Both the position numbers and the translations under genes were made by a program. From Mycobacterium rhizamassiliense (GTDB lineage Bacteria; Actinomycetota; Actinomycetes; Mycobacteriales; Mycobacteriaceae): DNA of 64,000 bases. Positions 17,798 through 26,508 of the stretch are shown piece by piece. The notes under the pieces are model-generated. The model was given only the letters and a program-made list of their open reading frames with translations. It was not told where the DNA came from and did not search any database. Position 1 is the stretch's first letter, and every line of letters begins with the position of its first letter. The DNA lies in contig NZ_LT721901.1 in assembly GCF_900157375.1 (NCBI RefSeq), positions 4,669,685-4,733,684 of the forward strand, given 5' to 3'.

Positions 17798-18961
17798 ATG
17801 TTCAATCCGTTCGCCGGCCAGGCCGACATTCCCAACCGCGAAGGCGCCTGGGCGCAGCAGGCTGAGGCCGAGCTATCCACCCGCCGGCACAAGGAAGAGA
17901 TCGAGCGCTGCCTCGCCCAGGGGCTGGAGGCCGCCCCGACCATCAACGACCGCACGCTGTCGACCTTCTCCCGCGGCGAGCTGCCGCACTTTGCCGGGGA
18001 GCGCGGCACGTTTCTGAAGTGCCCATTCCTGGACGACGTGCACGACGTCGGCGACGCCGAGGTGGCCGTCTTCGGCGCGCCGCTGGACGCGGGCACCACC
18101 TACCGGCCGGGCACCCGGTTCGGCCCGATGGGAATTCGCCGCTCCACCAACCTGTTTGGCACCTATTGCTACGAGCTCGGTGTCGATCTGCGCGAGCAGC
18201 TCAACATCGTCGACATCGGCGATGTGGTCACCATTCCCGCCAACATCGAGAAGTCGTTCGACCAGATCAGCACGGCCATGTCGCATGTGGTCTCGCAGGG
18301 CGTGTTCCCGGTGATCCTGGGCGGCGACCACTCCATCGGGTTCCCGACCGTGCGCGGTCTGGCCCCGCACATGGACGGCAACATCGGCATAATCCACTTC
18401 GACCGCCACGTCGATACCCAGGAAACCGACCTCGACGAGCGAATGCACACCACGCCGTGGTTCCACGCGACCAACATCAAGAACGCGCCGGCCACCAACC
18501 TGGTGCAGATCGGCATCGGCGGATGGCAGGCACCCCGGGCCGGCGTCCAGGTGGGTCGGCAGCGCGGCAGCACCGTCATCACCGTCGGCGACGTCGAGCG
18601 GGTCGGGATTGAGAAGATCGCCGAGATCGCGCTCGAAACGGCATGGAAGGACGCCAAGGCGGTCTACCTATCGTTCGACATCGACGTGATCGACGCCGGG
18701 TTCGTGCCCGGAACCGGCTGGCCCGAGCCGGGCGGCCTGTTGCCGCGCGAGGCGCTCAACCTCATCCGGATGATCTCCGAGCCGGGCCTCAACGGCATCG
18801 AGGTGGTGGAGTGTTCACCGCCCTACGACTGGGCAGAACAGACCGCGCTGCTGAGCAGCCGGGTAATCCTGGACAGCCTGGCCGTCATGGTGCGGGCTGG
18901 CAAACTTGGGAAGAAGCCCGCCGCGCTCAAGCGGCATGCTTGGGGACCGTTCAGCGACTGA
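17798..18961 (+). CDS. agmatinase/ureohydrolase-family enzyme, possibly guanidine hydrolase type
   Basis: A 387-residue arginase-fold hydrolase that releases urea from a guanidino substrate. The complete binuclear metal site is visible: His178 (GGDHS), Asp202/His204/Asp206 (HFDRHVDTQ) and Asp294/Asp296 (SFDIDVIDAGFVPGTG). It is longer than E. coli-type agmatinase (about 305) because of an N-terminal extension of roughly 75 residues (LPHFAGERGTFLKCPF at its end). It has a Trp in GTGWPEPGG, where agmatinases usually have a small residue or Thr. The extended form recalls the nickel-dependent guanidine hydrolases annotated as agmatinase. Substrate assignment (agmatine, guanidine or another guanidino compound) is inference. 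GAGAGGAAACCG precedes the ATG. It is divergent from ureG and heads the block inserted in the urease locus. Confidence 0.88.
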   Translation: MFNPFAGQADIPNREGAWAQQAEAELSTRRHKEEIERCLAQGLEAAPTINDRTLSTFSRGELPHFAGERGTFLKCPFLDDVHDVGDAEVAVFGAPLDAGTTYRPGTRFGPMGIRRSTNLFGTYCYELGVDLREQLNIVDIGDVVTIPANIEKSFDQISTAMSHVVSQGVFPVILGGDHSIGFPTVRGLAPHMDGNIGIIHFDRHVDTQETDLDERMHTTPWFHATNIKNAPATNLVQIGIGGWQAPRAGVQVGRQRGSTVITVGDVERVGIEKIAEIALETAWKDAKAVYLSFDIDVIDAGFVPGTGWPEPGGLLPREALNLIRMISEPGLNGIEVVECSPPYDWAEQTALLSSRVILDSLAVMVRAGKLGKKPAALKRHAWGPFSD

Positions 18962-19730
18962 TTCTCGATTGATCGGCAATGAACGTCCTTCGCCCGCTAC
19001 CCATGCACGCAGTTTCCTGCGCGCGGCGGGCGCGGCCGCCAAATTGCGTTCGCCACCATGCGCTCCCACGCCATGACGAGGGCCCAACCTGTCTCCGGTC
19101 GCACTCCCGGTGATCGGATAACCCCTCGTCGCCCCGCCCGGTTTCACGGCCCGATTCACCCGACAAGCCGTGATTAGGACAACGAGCTAACTTGCTCATT
19201 GGCCGCAGGGCAAATTTCGGGTGCGCGCCGCGGGCGGATCCCGTCGGGGTTGGTGGTGTGCGCCCGGGTGCCTGCACGCGCTGCCGGCCGTCGGGCAGTC
19301 GATCGTCGGCGCCGATGACCTTCCGGGGCGGCGAAGTGGCTGGAGTACAGCGGTTCTCGCATTTTCCCGGGTGCCGTGTGGGCCGACTATGCATGCTCGT
19401 ATCGCGAAGGCGGAAGCCAACTTTCGGCCGGGTTGTGGGGCGCCGTCGGACCGGCGGCGAGCGAACGCAGACGAGGCCCGACGGAGTTCCCAGCTAATTC
19501 CCAGTAGTTAACCATGGCCATTCCAGCCAGTGCCGCCAATATTGGGAACTTGTGCGGGAACGAAGTCGTCAGCGCGCCGCCATGCACGCGGGTTCGATGA
19601 CGCGCGCCTTCGTTCGCCCAACTGTTCGCGCGCGTGCGCTCGCGCGCGAAACCCAGCGTCATGCCGTCGCCCGGTTCGGGTTCAAGGCGTGTGATTCGGC
19701 GTCTGGACGGCGTGTTACGGGGGTTTCGTA
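18962..19730. other. 769-base non-coding interval between the agmatinase-like gene and the PPE pair
   Basis: No convincing gene was found on either strand; the open frames here have no start signal or recognisable protein. Two structural elements stand out. One is GTTCCCAG near 19485 facing TTGGGAAC near 19545. The other is a perfect CG-rich hairpin at 19625-19650, about 80 bases before the first PPE start. It probably contains the promoter and leader of the PPE operon and possibly remains of recombined sequence. Confidence 0.5.
19625..19650. repeat. perfect 10-bp CG-rich inverted repeat ahead of the PPE operon
   Basis: TTCGCGCGCG, a 6-base loop and CGCGCGCGAA form a perfect stem. No T-run follows in either direction, so a rho-independent terminator is not supported. 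It lies in the probable 5' leader or promoter of the PPE pair. It could be a structured leader element or a protein site, and the alternating CG tract may be Z-DNA-prone. Confidence 0.5.
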
Positions 19731-21071
19731 GTGGATTATGCGGCGCTGCCGCCCGAGGTGAACTCGGGGCGGATGTACGCGGGTGCGGGCGTGGGACCTT
19801 TGGTAGCGGCCGCGGCCGCCTGGGATGCGTTGGCGGCGGAGTTGGGCTCCATGGCGGCGTCGTACCGGGCGGTGGTCTCGGAGCTTTCGGGCGGGCCGTG
19901 GGCGATGGTCGCCGCGGTGGCCCCCTACGTGTCGTGGATGAACACCACCGCGGCCCAGGCCCAGCAGACGTCCAGCCAGCTGGGGGCGGCGATCGCGGCG
20001 TATGAGGCGGCGTTCTCCGCGACGGTGCCGCCGCCGGAGATCGAGGTCAACCGCGCGTTGTTGGCTGCGCTGGTGGCCACCAACGTCCTCGGTCAGAACA
20101 CCCCGGCGATCGCGACCACCGAGGCGCAGTACGCCGAGATGTGGGCCCAGGACGCCACGGCGATGTACGGCTACGCGGGCGCGTCGGCCGTCGCGACCAG
20201 GGTGACGCCGTTCAGCACCCCGCCCAAGACCACCAACGACAGCGGCACCACCGTGCAGGCCGCCTCCGTCAGCCGCGCCGCGGCCACCACGCCCGGGACC
20301 AGCACGCAGTCGGTCATGCAGACCGTGCCCAACGCGCTCACCAATCTGTCCAACGGGATTGCCAGCCCGGGGGATCTGAGTTTGGGGGGGAACCCTTTCG
20401 ACGCCCCCACCGGCGGGCCCACCGGCCTCAACCTGCTGACCCAGAACATCGGTAACTGGGCCTTGGTCATCAGTGGCCCGCTGTTCACGGCTTCCGGTAT
20501 CACGCCGCTGATGGGCAGCCTGTACACCCTTGCGCTGCCGCCGGCCGCGGCGGCAGCGGCCGCCGGTGACGTGAGCCCGGCGGACACCGGCCTGGGCACC
20601 CTGGTGAATTCCCAAGGCGCAGGGGCGGGTTCGGTCTCGGCGGGAATGGGCAAGGCCGCCCCGATCGGCGAGTTGTCGGTGCCGCAGTCGTGGGGTGACT
20701 CCCCCGGTATTCGGCTGGCCAGCAGCGCCTCCCCCCTGCCGGCCGCCGGGCTCGGCGGCACGCCCGGCGCCGCCGCGGGGCCAGGCGGGTTCTTCGGCGG
20801 CATCCCCCCGGTGGGCAGCCTGGTCAACGCGCCGCGGGGCGAGCAGACGCGCGCCGGCTCCGGCTCGGGTCAGAAGGTTGTCCCGGGCGAGCCGGCCGCC
20901 GCCGCACGCACCGCGGTCGGGCCGGTGCCGCAGGCACCGGGTCGCCGACATGTGGCCAGCGCGCTGAGCGAGGAAGAACGCGAAGAACTCGCCAAGTTGC
21001 GCAAGGAAATCGCCGATGTGGCGACCGAACGCGACGCGGCAGCCCGCCTGATCAAGGAGGCAATGCTGTGA
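19731..21071 (+). CDS. PPE family protein (SVP subgroup), lacking the WxG turn
   Basis: A 446-residue PPE protein with N-terminal DYAALPPEVNSGRMY, the central helical segment STVPPPEIEVN-type (ATVPPPEIEVNRALLAAL) and NTPAIATTEAQYAEMW. The SVP signature is GELSVPQSW near residue 308, and a charged coiled-coil tail ends LIKEAML. Compared with its downstream partner, the helix 2-3 turn is six residues shorter (GGPWAMVAA against GESWVGPSSESMAAA), so the WxG motif used by PPE proteins is missing. No PE gene lies beside it. Such proteins are exported by ESX-5-type secretion and some act as outer-membrane channels. GTG start; it overlaps the next gene by four bases. Confidence 0.92.
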   Translation: MDYAALPPEVNSGRMYAGAGVGPLVAAAAAWDALAAELGSMAASYRAVVSELSGGPWAMVAAVAPYVSWMNTTAAQAQQTSSQLGAAIAAYEAAFSATVPPPEIEVNRALLAALVATNVLGQNTPAIATTEAQYAEMWAQDATAMYGYAGASAVATRVTPFSTPPKTTNDSGTTVQAASVSRAAATTPGTSTQSVMQTVPNALTNLSNGIASPGDLSLGGNPFDAPTGGPTGLNLLTQNIGNWALVISGPLFTASGITPLMGSLYTLALPPAAAAAAAGDVSPADTGLGTLVNSQGAGAGSVSAGMGKAAPIGELSVPQSWGDSPGIRLASSASPLPAAGLGGTPGAAAGPGGFFGGIPPVGSLVNAPRGEQTRAGSGSGQKVVPGEPAAAARTAVGPVPQAPGRRHVASALSEEEREELAKLRKEIADVATERDAAARLIKEAML

Positions 21072-22435
21072 GCGGCCTGATGGACTTCGCGGGGGTACCG
21101 CCCGAGATCCAGTCCGCCCGGATGTACGCGGGCGCGGGCCCTGAGTCGTTGGCGTCCGCGGCTGCGGCCTGGGAACAGCTGGCCAACGAATTATCTTCCG
21201 CCGCAACGGGTTACCAGTCGGTGGTGTCGGAGCTGACCGGCGAGTCCTGGGTGGGCCCGTCATCGGAGTCGATGGCCGCGGCGCTGACCCCCTATGTGGC
21301 GTGGATGCACACGACCGCGGCTCAGGCCCAGCAGACGGCGAGCCAGCTCGGGGCGGCGGCCGCGGCCTACGAGTCGGCGTTCGCCGCGACGGTCCCGCCG
21401 CCGGAGATCGAGGTCAACCGCGCGTTGCTGGCGTCGTTGTTGTCCACCAACGTCCTCGGGCAGAACACGCCGGCCATCGCGGCCACCGAGGCGCAGTACT
21501 CCCAAATGTGGGCGCAGGATGCCGCGGCGATGTACGGCTACGCCGGAGCGTCGGCGGCCGCGACGCGGTTGACGGCTTTCGACGACCCGCCGCAGACGAC
21601 CAACCAGACCGGCACGACAAACCAGCAGATGTCAGTCGCCAAGGCCGCCGCCGTGGGGAGCGGCCAGAGCCAGTCGACGCTGTCCAACGTGCCCAACATG
21701 CTGATGGACGCCGCGTCGGGATCGCCGTCCACAGGGACGACCGCTGCGCCGGCCGCGACGTCCAGTGGCGGTTCGCTGATCGATCTGTTCAACAACTTCA
21801 GCGCCAACACCATCGGCTACCAGATCCTCTCCGAAGGTTTGAACTTCGACGCGTCCGGTGCCTTGCTGACCCTCGCGCCGCCGGTGGCGACGGCCTGGAA
21901 CCCATTGGTCGCTTCCCTTACCCCGGCGGCGGCCACCTCGTCTTCGGTCTCACCTGCAGCCTCGGCGGGCCTCGGCAATGCCGGGGTGTCGGCGGGGATG
22001 GGCGAGGCGACCACGGTCGGTCAGTTGTCGGCGCCGCAGTCCTGGGGCAGCTCCCCCGCTATTCGCCTGGCCGCCACCGAACTTCCCGCGGCCGGCCTGG
22101 CCGGTGCTCCGCAGGCCGCGGCGATGGCGCCGGGCTTCTACGGCGGTATGCCCCCGATGGGGCCCGTCGCCAGCGTCGTCAACGCGCCCCGCGGCGACCA
22201 GGGTCGCCTGCGCGCAGGCACCCGCAACAAGGTGATCCCGGCGGCGACCGGAACGGGCATGAACGACGATCCGGCGGGCCGGTGGGTCGAGCCGGCCGCG
22301 GCCGCCGACGACGCAGCGATCAGCGAACGCGAAGAGCTCAACCAGCTGCGCAGGGCGATCGCAGATGTGACCAGACAGCGCGATGTCCTCAAGCGCACTG
22401 CCTCGACGTTGATTAAGGAGGCAACGCAGAAGTAG
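21068..22435 (+). CDS. PPE family protein (SVP-like)
   Basis: A 455-residue PPE protein, paralogous to the preceding one: DFAGVPPEIQSARMY, an intact turn GESWVGPSSES, VPPPEIEVNRALLASL and NTPAIAATEAQYSQMW. The SVP position reads QLSAPQSWG. Its C-terminal coiled coil (EREELNQLRRAIADV, ending LIKEATQK) matches the tail of its neighbour, so the pair may form a heteromer. GTG start inside a GTGA overlap, with AAGGAGG eight bases upstream, shows tight coupling. The APC permease follows 89 bases later. Confidence 0.93.
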   Translation: MSGLMDFAGVPPEIQSARMYAGAGPESLASAAAAWEQLANELSSAATGYQSVVSELTGESWVGPSSESMAAALTPYVAWMHTTAAQAQQTASQLGAAAAAYESAFAATVPPPEIEVNRALLASLLSTNVLGQNTPAIAATEAQYSQMWAQDAAAMYGYAGASAAATRLTAFDDPPQTTNQTGTTNQQMSVAKAAAVGSGQSQSTLSNVPNMLMDAASGSPSTGTTAAPAATSSGGSLIDLFNNFSANTIGYQILSEGLNFDASGALLTLAPPVATAWNPLVASLTPAAATSSSVSPAASAGLGNAGVSAGMGEATTVGQLSAPQSWGSSPAIRLAATELPAAGLAGAPQAAAMAPGFYGGMPPMGPVASVVNAPRGDQGRLRAGTRNKVIPAATGTGMNDDPAGRWVEPAAAADDAAISEREELNQLRRAIADVTRQRDVLKRTASTLIKEATQK

Positions 22436-22524
22436 CGACTGCAGCCACTTGATCGCTGACCGAGTGGCGGGGCTCCCACGGGCACAACCCTTTACGACCT
22501 ATCGACGATTGGAAGTCAGAGCAG

Positions 22525-24123
22525 ATGTTCTTCACAAAACCGGCTAAGCGGTCACCGCGAGGTTGGGCGGGCGATGTAGCCGTCGACTCCGAATCCGCTG
22601 CGGCCCAAGACGAAATCGAGTCCGCCATGAAACTGCCGGAAGCGGTCGACGCCACAACAGGTGTCGTGTCGGACGACGACGAGGACCAGGCACAGTTACG
22701 GGCCCTGGGCTTCCAGTCCGACTTCAAGCGGGACATGAGCCCGTGGGCCAACTTCTCGCTGGGATTCACCTACCTGTCACCGGTGGTCGGCATCTACACG
22801 GTGTTCGCCTTCGCGCTGTCCGCCGCGGGCCCGCCGATGATCTGGAGCCTGCTGATCGCCGGCGTCGGACAGATGCTGGTCGCGCTGGTGTTCAGCGAGG
22901 TCGTGGCGCAGTTCCCGGTGGCCGGGGGCGTCTATCCGTGGGCGCGACGACTGTGGGGCCGCAAGTGGGCGTGGATGACCGGGTGGGTCTACATGTTCAC
23001 GCTGCTGGCGCTGCTGGCCGACGCCGCCTACGGTGCAGGCCCTTACGTCGCCGACGTATTCGGCTTCGAGGCGACGCCGCACACCACGGTCCTGTGTGCG
23101 CTCGTCATGTTGGCGATCGCAACGGTCATCAATCTCACCGGCACCAAGATGCTCGGCTACTTCGCCATCTTCGGCTTCAGCGCCGAGTTGATCGGCGCGA
23201 TCGTGGTCGGCGTCTGGCTGCTGTGCACTCAGCGTCACCACAACCTCGGCGTGCTGTTCCACAGCTTCGGTGCCGAAGGTAGCCACAGCTACATGTACGC
23301 CTTCCTGGCCGCGAGTTTGATTGCGCTGTACCAATTCTTCGGCTTCGAGGCGTGCGGCGACGTCGCCGAGGAGGTGCGCAACCCCGGCATCCAGATCCCC
23401 AAGGCGATGCGCCGCACCATCTACGTCGGCGGGTCGGCGGCCACGTTCGTCTGCCTGAGCCTGATCCTGTCGGTCAGTGACTTCGGCGCGGTGATCAGCG
23501 GCAAGGACGCCGACCCGATCGACACCATCCTGAAGACCGCGTTCGGTGGCCTCGGCTCCAAGATCGTGCTGTGCATCGTGCTGATCTCGTTCGTCTCGTG
23601 CGCGCTGAGCCTGCAGGCCGCCGCCAGCCGACTGATCTACTCCTACGGCCGCGACGACATGATCGTCGGCTCAAAGCTGTTGGCGCGCTTCGACCACAAG
23701 CGCCACGTGCCGCCCTACTCCCTGCTGATCGCGGTGATCATCCCGGCGTTCCTGATCGTCGGATCGCTCATCTCCGCCGACGCGCTCACCAAGCTCGTCA
23801 GCTTCGGGTCGGTCGGCGTCTACATCGCCTTCCAGATGGTGGTGCTCGCGGCGCTGCGCGCACGCATCAAGGGCTGGGTGCCGAAGGGTAAGTACAAGCT
23901 CGGCCGGTGGGGCGTGCCGGTCAACATCGGTGCCCTGATCTACGGCGTCGCGGCCATCATCAACCTGTCCTGGCCGCGCGACAGCCACCAGCCCTGGTAC
24001 GACGACTACATCATCGCGCTGATGTCGGTCTCCATCATCGGCCTCGGTCTCGTGTACCTGTTCTTCACCCGAGCCCACGACAAGAGCGACGCACCGTACA
24101 ACGACGCCATTCCGAAGGCGTAA
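22525..24123 (+). CDS. APC superfamily amino acid/amine permease
   Basis: A 532-residue secondary transporter with about twelve membrane segments after a hydrophilic N-terminal region of some 75 residues. The APC consensus is clear: the first helix FSLGFTYLSPVVGIYTVF, then VAQFPVAGGVYPWARRLWG and FFGFEACGDVAEEVRNPG with IPKAMRRTI. This resembles the amino acid/choline (ACT) and GABA permease branch that moves amino acids, polyamines or choline-like amines. The substrate cannot be read from sequence. Its position after the agmatinase-like and PPE genes suggests uptake of the enzyme's guanidino or amine substrate (inference). It is convergent with ureF. Confidence 0.9.
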   Translation: MFFTKPAKRSPRGWAGDVAVDSESAAAQDEIESAMKLPEAVDATTGVVSDDDEDQAQLRALGFQSDFKRDMSPWANFSLGFTYLSPVVGIYTVFAFALSAAGPPMIWSLLIAGVGQMLVALVFSEVVAQFPVAGGVYPWARRLWGRKWAWMTGWVYMFTLLALLADAAYGAGPYVADVFGFEATPHTTVLCALVMLAIATVINLTGTKMLGYFAIFGFSAELIGAIVVGVWLLCTQRHHNLGVLFHSFGAEGSHSYMYAFLAASLIALYQFFGFEACGDVAEEVRNPGIQIPKAMRRTIYVGGSAATFVCLSLILSVSDFGAVISGKDADPIDTILKTAFGGLGSKIVLCIVLISFVSCALSLQAAASRLIYSYGRDDMIVGSKLLARFDHKRHVPPYSLLIAVIIPAFLIVGSLISADALTKLVSFGSVGVYIAFQMVVLAALRARIKGWVPKGKYKLGRWGVPVNIGALIYGVAAIINLSWPRDSHQPWYDDYIIALMSVSIIGLGLVYLFFTRAHDKSDAPYNDAIPKA

Positions 24124-24144
24124 ACCCTGGTAGCCCAGCGCCTT

Positions 24145-24780
24145 TCAGGACACGAATAGGGGTCGATCCCGTTCGGCGTGGCGCTGGGCCAGGGTGTCGA
24201 GCAACGGGTCGGACAGGTCGGCGGGCCCCGCGGCCGCCTCGGCGGCCGTACGCTCGCACAGCTCCGCGAGCCGGAACGTCAGCGCCGCCACGTCGGCCGG
24301 GTCCAGTGCCAGCAGCCGTTGGGCGGCGGTCGCCGAGCCCGTCATCGTGGTGTAGACGATCGCCAGCGCGCCCTGCTCGGGAGACAGGCCGCTGACGGCG
24401 CCGACCCGCCCGGCCGCGACGGCCAGGTGCGGTTGGGGCCCGAGTTCGTCCCAGCCCGCGTCGGGCCAGACCCGTCGCGCCAGCCGCGCCAACCCGCGGC
24501 CCTGGCTGCGCGACGCCTGCCGGGCGGCCGGCGCCGGTGTGCGGGCGTCGGTCTCCTGATCGGCGCGGGCGGGATCGAAGTCCCCGCGATGAACCGCCGC
24601 GGCGATCGATGCGGTCACCAACCCGTGGCTGCGAATCCTGCGCCGCAGGAAGGCGTCCAACGTCTCCAGGGTGTTCACCAGGCCGCTGGCGACGGCCTCC
24701 TCGACGCCGCCGGAATGCACGTGGGAGCCGGCCGGCAGTCGTGAATCGGCCAGCGTGAGCAGCGTTGCGAGTGCGGACAT
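24145..24780 (-). CDS. ureF: urease accessory protein UreF
   Basis: A 211-residue helical accessory protein that, with UreD and UreG, forms the pre-activation complex on apo-urease. The N-terminus (TLLTLADSRLPAGSHVHSGG) is the conserved UreF start and PLFVS is its end. The gene starts six bases after ureC. Downstream, where ureG would be expected, is the convergent permease stop 21 bases away. A degenerate copy of this gene's 3' end lies in front of ureG. Confidence 0.94.
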   Translation of the reverse strand: MSALATLLTLADSRLPAGSHVHSGGVEEAVASGLVNTLETLDAFLRRRIRSHGLVTASIAAAVHRGDFDPARADQETDARTPAPAARQASRSQGRGLARLARRVWPDAGWDELGPQPHLAVAAGRVGAVSGLSPEQGALAIVYTTMTGSATAAQRLLALDPADVAALTFRLAELCERTAAEAAAGPADLSDPLLDTLAQRHAERDRPLFVS

Positions 24781-24786
24781 GTGTCT

Positions 24787-26508
24787 TTAGAACAGGAAAT
24801 ACCGTTGCGCCATGGGCAATTCGGTCGCCGGCTGCTCCTGCCAGATGGCGCCGTCGATGCGCACGGTGAAGGTGTCCGGGTCGACCTGGATGTCGGGCAG
24901 CGCGTCGTTGAGCGGCAGATCCGCTTTGCCGATGCGTCCGGTGTCGCGCACCGCGACCAAGCGCCGCTTGACGTCGAGGCGGCCGGCCAGGCCGGCCTCG
25001 ATGGCCTGGGGGGCAACGAAATGCACCGACGTGGCGGCGGCCGCCGATGGCGCGGCGCCGAACATCGGGCGCGGCAGCACCGGCTGGGGCGTGGGGATGG
25101 ATGCGTTCGCGTCCCCCATCGCCGCCCACGCGATCATGCCGCCCTTGAGCACCAGGTCGGGGCGGACGCCGAAGAACGCGGGGTCCCACAACACCAGGTC
25201 CGCCAGCTTGCCCACCTCGACCGAGCCGACCTCGTGGTCGAGGCCGTGCGAGATGGCCGGGCAGATGGTGTATTTGGCGATGTAGCGGCGCGCCCGCATA
25301 TTGTCGGCGGCGCCGTCGCCCGGTAGCGCGCCGCGCCGGCGCTTCATCACATGCGCCGTCTGCCAGGTGCGCAGCACCACCTCCCCGATGCGGCCCATCG
25401 CCTGTGAGTCGCTGCCGATCATCGAGATGGCGCCGATGTCGTGCAGCAGGTCTTCGGCCGCCATGGTCGACGGGCGAATCCGGCTCTCGGCGAAGGCCAA
25501 ATCCTCGGGCACCCGCGGGTTGAGGTGATGGCAGACCATCAACATGTCCAGGTGCTCGTCGAGGGTGTTCACGGTGTGCGGGCGGGTCGGGTTGGTGGAA
25601 CTGGGCAGCACATTGGGGTGGCTTGCGACCTTGATGATGTCGGGAGCATGGCCGCCGCCGGCGCCCTCCGTGTGATAGGTGTGGATCGAGCGGCCGGCGA
25701 TCGCGGCCAGGGTGTCTTCGACGAATCCCATCTCGTTGAGGGTGTCGGTGTGCAGCGCGATCTGCACCCCGGCGGCGTCGGCGACAGTCAGACACGCGTC
25801 GATGGCCGCGGGGGTGGATCCCCAGTCCTCGTGCAGCTTGAATCCCGAAGCGCCGCCGCGCAATTGCTCCCACAGCCCCTCGGTGCTGACGGTGTTGCCC
25901 TTGCCGAGCAGCGCGAAGTTCACCGGCCACCCATCGAGCGCCTCGAGCATCCGCGCTAGGTGCCATTCGCCCGGGGTCACCGTGGTGGCCTTGGTGCCAT
26001 CGGCGGGGCCGGTGCCGCCGCCGATGACCGTGGTGATCCCGGCCCCGAGCGCCTCGGCCATCAGCTGTGGGCAGATCAGGTGCACGTGGCAGTCGATGGC
26101 GCCCGCGGTGATGATCTTGCCGTTGCCGCCGATGATCTCGGTGGACGGCCCGACCACCAGGTCCGGGTGCACGCCCGACATGACATCGGGGTTGCCCGCC
26201 TTGCCGATGGCGACGATTCGGCCATCGCGAATGCCGATGTCGGCCTTGATGATTCCCCAATGGTCGATGATCACCGCGCCGGTGATCACGGTGTCGGGCG
26301 CACCGTCGGCCCGCGAGGCGCGGCCCTGGCCCATCGACTCGCGCAGCACCTTGCCGCCGCCGAACACCGCCTCGTCGCCGGCCAATCCCGGCCCGCCGCT
26401 GCGGTCTTCGGTGATCTCCACCAGTAAGTCGGTGTCCGCCAGCCTGATTCGATCACCAGTGGTGGGTCCGAACAGGGCGGAATAGCGTTCCCTCGACAGG
26501 CTTGCCAT
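24787..26508 (-). CDS. ureC: urease alpha subunit
   Basis: A 573-residue catalytic subunit hydrolysing urea to ammonia and carbamate at a dinickel centre. All key residues are present: His141 and His143 (DCHVHL), carbamylated Lys224 and His226 (GFKLHEDWG), His253, His279, flap Cys326-His327 (MVCHHLNPRVPEDLAF) and Asp367 (GSDSQAMGR), a constant +7 offset from Klebsiella numbering. It should be active if nickel-loaded. The ATG overlaps the ureB stop as TGATG. Confidence 0.98.
   Translation of the reverse strand: MASLSRERYSALFGPTTGDRIRLADTDLLVEITEDRSGGPGLAGDEAVFGGGKVLRESMGQGRASRADGAPDTVITGAVIIDHWGIIKADIGIRDGRIVAIGKAGNPDVMSGVHPDLVVGPSTEIIGGNGKIITAGAIDCHVHLICPQLMAEALGAGITTVIGGGTGPADGTKATTVTPGEWHLARMLEALDGWPVNFALLGKGNTVSTEGLWEQLRGGASGFKLHEDWGSTPAAIDACLTVADAAGVQIALHTDTLNEMGFVEDTLAAIAGRSIHTYHTEGAGGGHAPDIIKVASHPNVLPSSTNPTRPHTVNTLDEHLDMLMVCHHLNPRVPEDLAFAESRIRPSTMAAEDLLHDIGAISMIGSDSQAMGRIGEVVLRTWQTAHVMKRRRGALPGDGAADNMRARRYIAKYTICPAISHGLDHEVGSVEVGKLADLVLWDPAFFGVRPDLVLKGGMIAWAAMGDANASIPTPQPVLPRPMFGAAPSAAAATSVHFVAPQAIEAGLAGRLDVKRRLVAVRDTGRIGKADLPLNDALPDIQVDPDTFTVRIDGAIWQEQPATELPMAQRYFLF

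Noticed and set aside
18951..19394. A 147-residue minus-strand open frame in the agmatinase-PPE interval
   Set aside because: Arg/Pro-rich, overlaps the end of the agmatinase-like gene and has no start signal or recognisable fold.
17483..24140. AGCCCAGCG at 17483-17491 and 24132-24140 as a target-site duplication of the inserted block
   Set aside because: One copy lies inside the ureF remnant and the other downstream of intact ureF, so they are not in equivalent positions. Nine bases can recur by chance, and no transposase or terminal repeats were found.
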